Part shown: positions 61,050 through 64,000 of the stretch, one piece after another | How positions within the stretch are numbered: position 1 is the stretch's first letter | Layout: each line of letters starts with the position of its first letter | Source: Chloroflexota bacterium | GTDB taxonomy: Bacteria; Chloroflexota; Limnocylindria; QHBO01 | Direction: 5' to 3' | DNA: 64,000 bases | NCBI GenBank assembly: GCA_003243965.1 | Contig: QHBO01000017.1 | Span: forward strand, 1 to 64,000 | Notes under the pieces: model-generated | The model's input: the letters and a program-made list of their open reading frames with translations, nothing else | Told to the model about the DNA's origin: nothing | The model's database searches: none | Program-made: the position numbers and the translations under genes

Positions 61050-62885
61050 ATGACAACCGTTAGTGATTTCGTGATCCAGCGAGTCAGGCAATGGGGCGTG
61101 ACCCGCATATTTGGTTTTCCCGGCGACGGTATAGGCGCCTTTGATGGAGCACTCGGCAAGGCCGAACGCGAGGGCAGCGGGCTGTCCTATGTTCGTCCGA
61201 CGCATGAGGAGATCTGCGCCCTGATGGCCACGGCACACGCCAAGTTCACCGGCGAGGTCGGCGTGTGCATCGCGACGTCGAGCCCCGGCGCGTTCCACAT
61301 GATCAATGGCCTGTACGACGCCATGATGGATAACCAACCCGTCGTGGCCATCGTCGGCCAACAGGGGTTGAACGCGCTGGGGACGTTCACTCAGCAGGAA
61401 AGCCATCTCGAGCGCACCTTCGCCGATGTCGCCGTGTACGTGCAGACGATCGTGTCGCCCCAGCAAGCACAGGCAGTGGTCGACACCGCCTTCCGAACCG
61501 CGCGGGTTCGGCTTCAACCTGCCGTGATCGTCATCCCCCACGATGTGCAGGCGATGGAGATGGTGGAGCCCAAGGTCGCCACCTGGGTTTCACGTTCGAG
61601 CGCCGTCGCGCCCTCGACTTCGATCGTTCCGCCGGAAAGCGAAATCGTCAAGGCTGCCAGCATCATCAACGCTGGCACGAAGGTCACCTTCATCGTCGGC
61701 CACGGCGCCAACGGTGCCACAGATGAAGTCCTCGAAGCCGCACGCCTAGTCGGAGCTGGCCTCATCACAGCGCTTCGCGGAAAGCAGGTCGTGCCGTCGG
61801 ACGTTCCCTACCACTCACAGCAGCTGGGACTGCTCGGATCGCTGCCGAGCCTTCACCAGATGAGCGACTGTGACACCCTCGTCATGCTCGGCACCAATTA
61901 CCCGTACGGTCAATTCCTGCCCAAGAGCGGGCAGGCGCGGGCGATCCAAGTGGATCTCAAGCCCGAGCAGATGGGCCTGCGCTACCCGACCGAACTGAAC
62001 ATCTGGGGCGATGTGAGGGCGACGCTCGCCGCGCTCATCCCACATCTCGAAGCCAAGACCGACCTGTCTTGGCAAAACAAGGTTGTCGACGGGATGCGTG
62101 AGTGGGACGCGGAGATGGAAGCGCAAGCGATGCTGCGCTATCCGGATGGGGTGAACCCCCGGCGCGTCTACCACGAGCTGAACAAGCGTCTTCCCCCACA
62201 GGCCATCGTCACCGCCGACGCCGGGACGACGGCCGACTGGTACGGTCATCACATCCGCCTTCGACGCGGCATGATGGGCGATCTTTCGGGACGACTTGCC
62301 AGCATGCTCGCCGCGATGCCTTACGCGGTTGCGGCGAAATTCGCCTACTCGGATCGGTCGGTTATCTGCACGATCGGCGACGGCGCATTCCAGATGCTCG
62401 GGATGAACGAGCTCATCACGATCAGGAAATACCTGAAGGAATGGGTCGATCCGCAGTTCATTATCCTGGTGCTGCACAACAACGATCTCGCACAGGTGTC
62501 GTGGGAGATGCGCACCGAAGACGCCAACCCCGTGTGGAGCACCTCGCAGGATGTCCAGTCGGTCGACTATGCGGGATGGGCCGAATTGCTCGGATTCACC
62601 GGCATCAGGGTGAAGTCCGACGATGAGGTCGAAGCGGCGTGGGATGCTGCGTTCGCCAACCGGGGTGTCACCTTGATCGACGCATACACCAGCAAGAACG
62701 TCCCGCCGCTTCCGCCGCACATCACCCGCGAGTTCGCGCTGCACACCGCCGAGGCGCTGCTCAAAGGGGATCCCTCGGCTGCCGGCGTCATCCGCGATTC
62801 GGCAGAGGCGCTGCTGTCCGAGGGGATCGAACGGGTCAAAGGGGCACTTCACATCGGCGAGGATCGCGACAAGCCCAGCGATTAG
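61050..62885 (+). CDS. TPP-dependent enzyme, pyruvate oxidase/acetolactate synthase-like
   Basis: The 611-residue protein has three TPP-enzyme domains: N-terminal with catalytic Glu53 in THEEICALMATAHAKFTG, a central FAD/DHS-like domain, and a C-terminal domain with the GDG motif (TIGDGAFQML) and the distal NNDL. It lacks the features of a decarboxylating IPDC. It resembles thiamine pyrophosphate-requiring proteins annotated as pyruvate oxidase-like. GGAGAGG precedes the ATG. Exact reaction not predictable. Confidence 0.85.
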   Translation: MTTVSDFVIQRVRQWGVTRIFGFPGDGIGAFDGALGKAEREGSGLSYVRPTHEEICALMATAHAKFTGEVGVCIATSSPGAFHMINGLYDAMMDNQPVVAIVGQQGLNALGTFTQQESHLERTFADVAVYVQTIVSPQQAQAVVDTAFRTARVRLQPAVIVIPHDVQAMEMVEPKVATWVSRSSAVAPSTSIVPPESEIVKAASIINAGTKVTFIVGHGANGATDEVLEAARLVGAGLITALRGKQVVPSDVPYHSQQLGLLGSLPSLHQMSDCDTLVMLGTNYPYGQFLPKSGQARAIQVDLKPEQMGLRYPTELNIWGDVRATLAALIPHLEAKTDLSWQNKVVDGMREWDAEMEAQAMLRYPDGVNPRRVYHELNKRLPPQAIVTADAGTTADWYGHHIRLRRGMMGDLSGRLASMLAAMPYAVAAKFAYSDRSVICTIGDGAFQMLGMNELITIRKYLKEWVDPQFIILVLHNNDLAQVSWEMRTEDANPVWSTSQDVQSVDYAGWAELLGFTGIRVKSDDEVEAAWDAAFANRGVTLIDAYTSKNVPPLPPHITREFALHTAEALLKGDPSAAGVIRDSAEALLSEGIERVKGALHIGEDRDKPSD

Positions 62886-63004
62886 ACCCGACGACCGCGA
62901 TCGCACGCTGCTGCCAGGCAGCTTCGGAACTCGCCGGTCGGCGCCACGATCCGAGGATCCAGCGCAGCATCGCCAAGATCTCGGCGCGCCTGCCTTGCAC
63001 GCGT

Positions 63005-64000
63005 TCAGACCTCGACCGCGGCTGGACCTGCCGGCCGGTGGGCCAGGGCGCCCGCCGGTACCGCGCGGCGCAGCCAGTCAGCGGTCCGCGCGGCCAGCGC
63101 CGAGATCGTCAGGGCAGGGTTAGCCGAACCTTGGGTGGGCAAGACGCTGCCATCGCAGACCAACAGATTCGGCACGTCCCAGCTGCGGCACCAGCGATCG
63201 ACGACCGAGTCGTCGGGCGTGATGCCCATCCGGGCGGTCCCCACCAGGTGCGCGTAGCGGTCGACGGCATGGACCTCGGTCGCCCCGGCCGCCTGGAGGA
63301 CGGCCGTTGCCCGGTCGACTCCGGCGGCCATCATCCGGCGGTCGTTGTCCCCCAGACTGAACCGCGCATACGGGGCCGGCAGGCCGAAGCGGTCCTTCTC
63401 GGTCGGGTGGAGCGTGACCGTGTTGGTCTCTGCGGGCAGGATCTCGCCGAGGACGCCGATGGCGGCGTAATGGTTGTACTCCCTCATGGCGCGAACCAGG
63501 TCCTCCCCGAAACCGCCGTCCTCGCCGCTGATGAGGTGGGCCATGGCGATCGGCAGCGGGGACACCGTCTGGAGGGCGTAGCCCCGCACAAAGTCGTTCG
63601 CCGGATCTGTTTCATAGAACTCCTCGGTCGTGGCGCACGCGGGGGGCGCCTTGTACTGGCGAATGGGCCCCGGAAAGCGTCCCCACACGACCGGCCCGGC
63701 CTGGGCCATCAGGAAGCGGCCGACCGTCCCGCTCGAATTGGCCAGGCCATCTGGGAAACGCGCCGAGGCTGACTCGAGCAGGAGCCTGGGCGTCTCGACA
63801 GCATAGCCGGCCACGATCACGGCGCGGGCACGTTGGACCTCCTCGATACGGCGCCCGTCGGACCGGGTCCGGTAGTAGCGCACGCCGGTGACCCGCCCGG
63901 CGGCATCGACCGGTATCTCGTGCGCCAGCGCGCCGGTCCTGATCTCCGCGCCATCGGCGATTGCATCGGGGATGTGACTGACGAGGGTCGAACTCTTGGC
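63005..64000 (-). CDS. GMC oxidoreductase, C-terminal part (5' end outside window)
   Basis: The frame is open from the window edge to 63005 (332 codons). It has the GMC substrate-domain and C-terminal signature: VIVAGYAVETPRLLLES, the catalytic-His region YAHLVGTARMG and the flavin-contact end GSVLPTQGSANPALTISALA. It is of the gluconate/fructose-dehydrogenase-like or choline-dehydrogenase-like subgroup, FAD-dependent. The FAD-binding N-terminus lies right of the window. Convergent with the TPP enzyme. Confidence 0.85.
   Translation of the reverse strand, partial: AKSSTLVSHIPDAIADGAEIRTGALAHEIPVDAAGRVTGVRYYRTRSDGRRIEEVQRARAVIVAGYAVETPRLLLESASARFPDGLANSSGTVGRFLMAQAGPVVWGRFPGPIRQYKAPPACATTEEFYETDPANDFVRGYALQTVSPLPIAMAHLISGEDGGFGEDLVRAMREYNHYAAIGVLGEILPAETNTVTLHPTEKDRFGLPAPYARFSLGDNDRRMMAAGVDRATAVLQAAGATEVHAVDRYAHLVGTARMGITPDDSVVDRWCRSWDVPNLLVCDGSVLPTQGSANPALTISALAARTADWLRRAVPAGALAHRPAGPAAVEV

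Noticed and set aside
1-64000. CRISPR arrays, rRNA genes, riboswitches
   Set aside because: No spaced direct repeats of CRISPR type, no conserved rRNA segments and no riboswitch core sequences were seen on either strand.

Overview
The window is high-GC bacterial chromosome. It combines native backbone at both ends with a long stack of tRNA-associated genomic islands in the middle. Gene families such as DUF4112, DUF3090, DUF72, LigD in PE-LIG-POL order, the NfuA-like protein and the large GDE-type debranching enzyme, together with many leaderless-looking starts (TANNNT 5-7 nt before the start codon), suggest a soil or freshwater Chloroflexota (Limnocylindria-like) or a related actinobacterium-like lineage. 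That placement is inference; no rRNA or marker gene is present.

Left backbone (1-16.3 kb): tail of a Pro/Glu/Ser-rich protein, a K+ channel-like protein, DUF4112, DUF72, a CDKN3-like tyrosine phosphatase coupled to DUF3090, an XRE-TPR regulator divergent from a 39-residue secreted peptide (RRNPP-like arrangement), an NfuA-like Fe-S carrier, an operon of HAD phosphatase and DNA ligase D, ribokinase, a cyclic-nucleotide-binding protein, a Tat/lipoprotein GH3 N-acetylhexosaminidase, a methyltransferase, and three small membrane or secreted proteins.

Island array (16.3-55.7 kb): an intact tRNA-Val(GAC) lies at 51406-51482 on the minus strand. To its left are four copies of its 3' half (38562, 29631, 23310, 16299), each followed by the same 12-bp arm. 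To its right is one copy of its 5' half (55661-55702) with the same arm inverted. This is the pattern expected from repeated site-specific integration into one tRNA gene. It delimits cassettes E1 (12.8 kb), E2 (8.9 kb), E3 (6.3 kb), E4 (7.0 kb) and, on the 5' side, E0 (4.2 kb). Cargo differs per cassette. E4 has a LAL-type regulator, a secreted amidase operon and an integrase remnant. E3 has G6PDH, a MauE/Cys-rich/thioredoxin cluster and a glycosyltransferase-sigma fusion. E2 has MT-A70, PCD, a methyltransferase and a decaying GH1/GH43 sugar locus. E1 has an Imm5-like immunity protein, a glycosyltransferase, a DHFR-like reductase, a second MauE/MauD/Cys-rich operon, a Panacea toxin-antitoxin pair, a frameshifted restriction-modification fusion with a poly-G tract, and a group II intron remnant. 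E0 has two SnoaL-like proteins and an XRE/NB-ARC/TPR regulator.

Right backbone (55.7-64 kb): an enolase-superfamily/TPP-enzyme remnant, a glycogen-debranching-type enzyme in an operon with a VKOR-like protein and an SDR, a pyruvate oxidase/acetolactate synthase-like TPP enzyme, and a GMC oxidoreductase cut by the window edge.

The most interesting candidates are the tRNA-Val cassette array itself, the two MauD/MauE-type loci built around short Tat-exported proteins with 16-18 cysteines, and the XRE-TPR regulator paired with a tiny secreted peptide.
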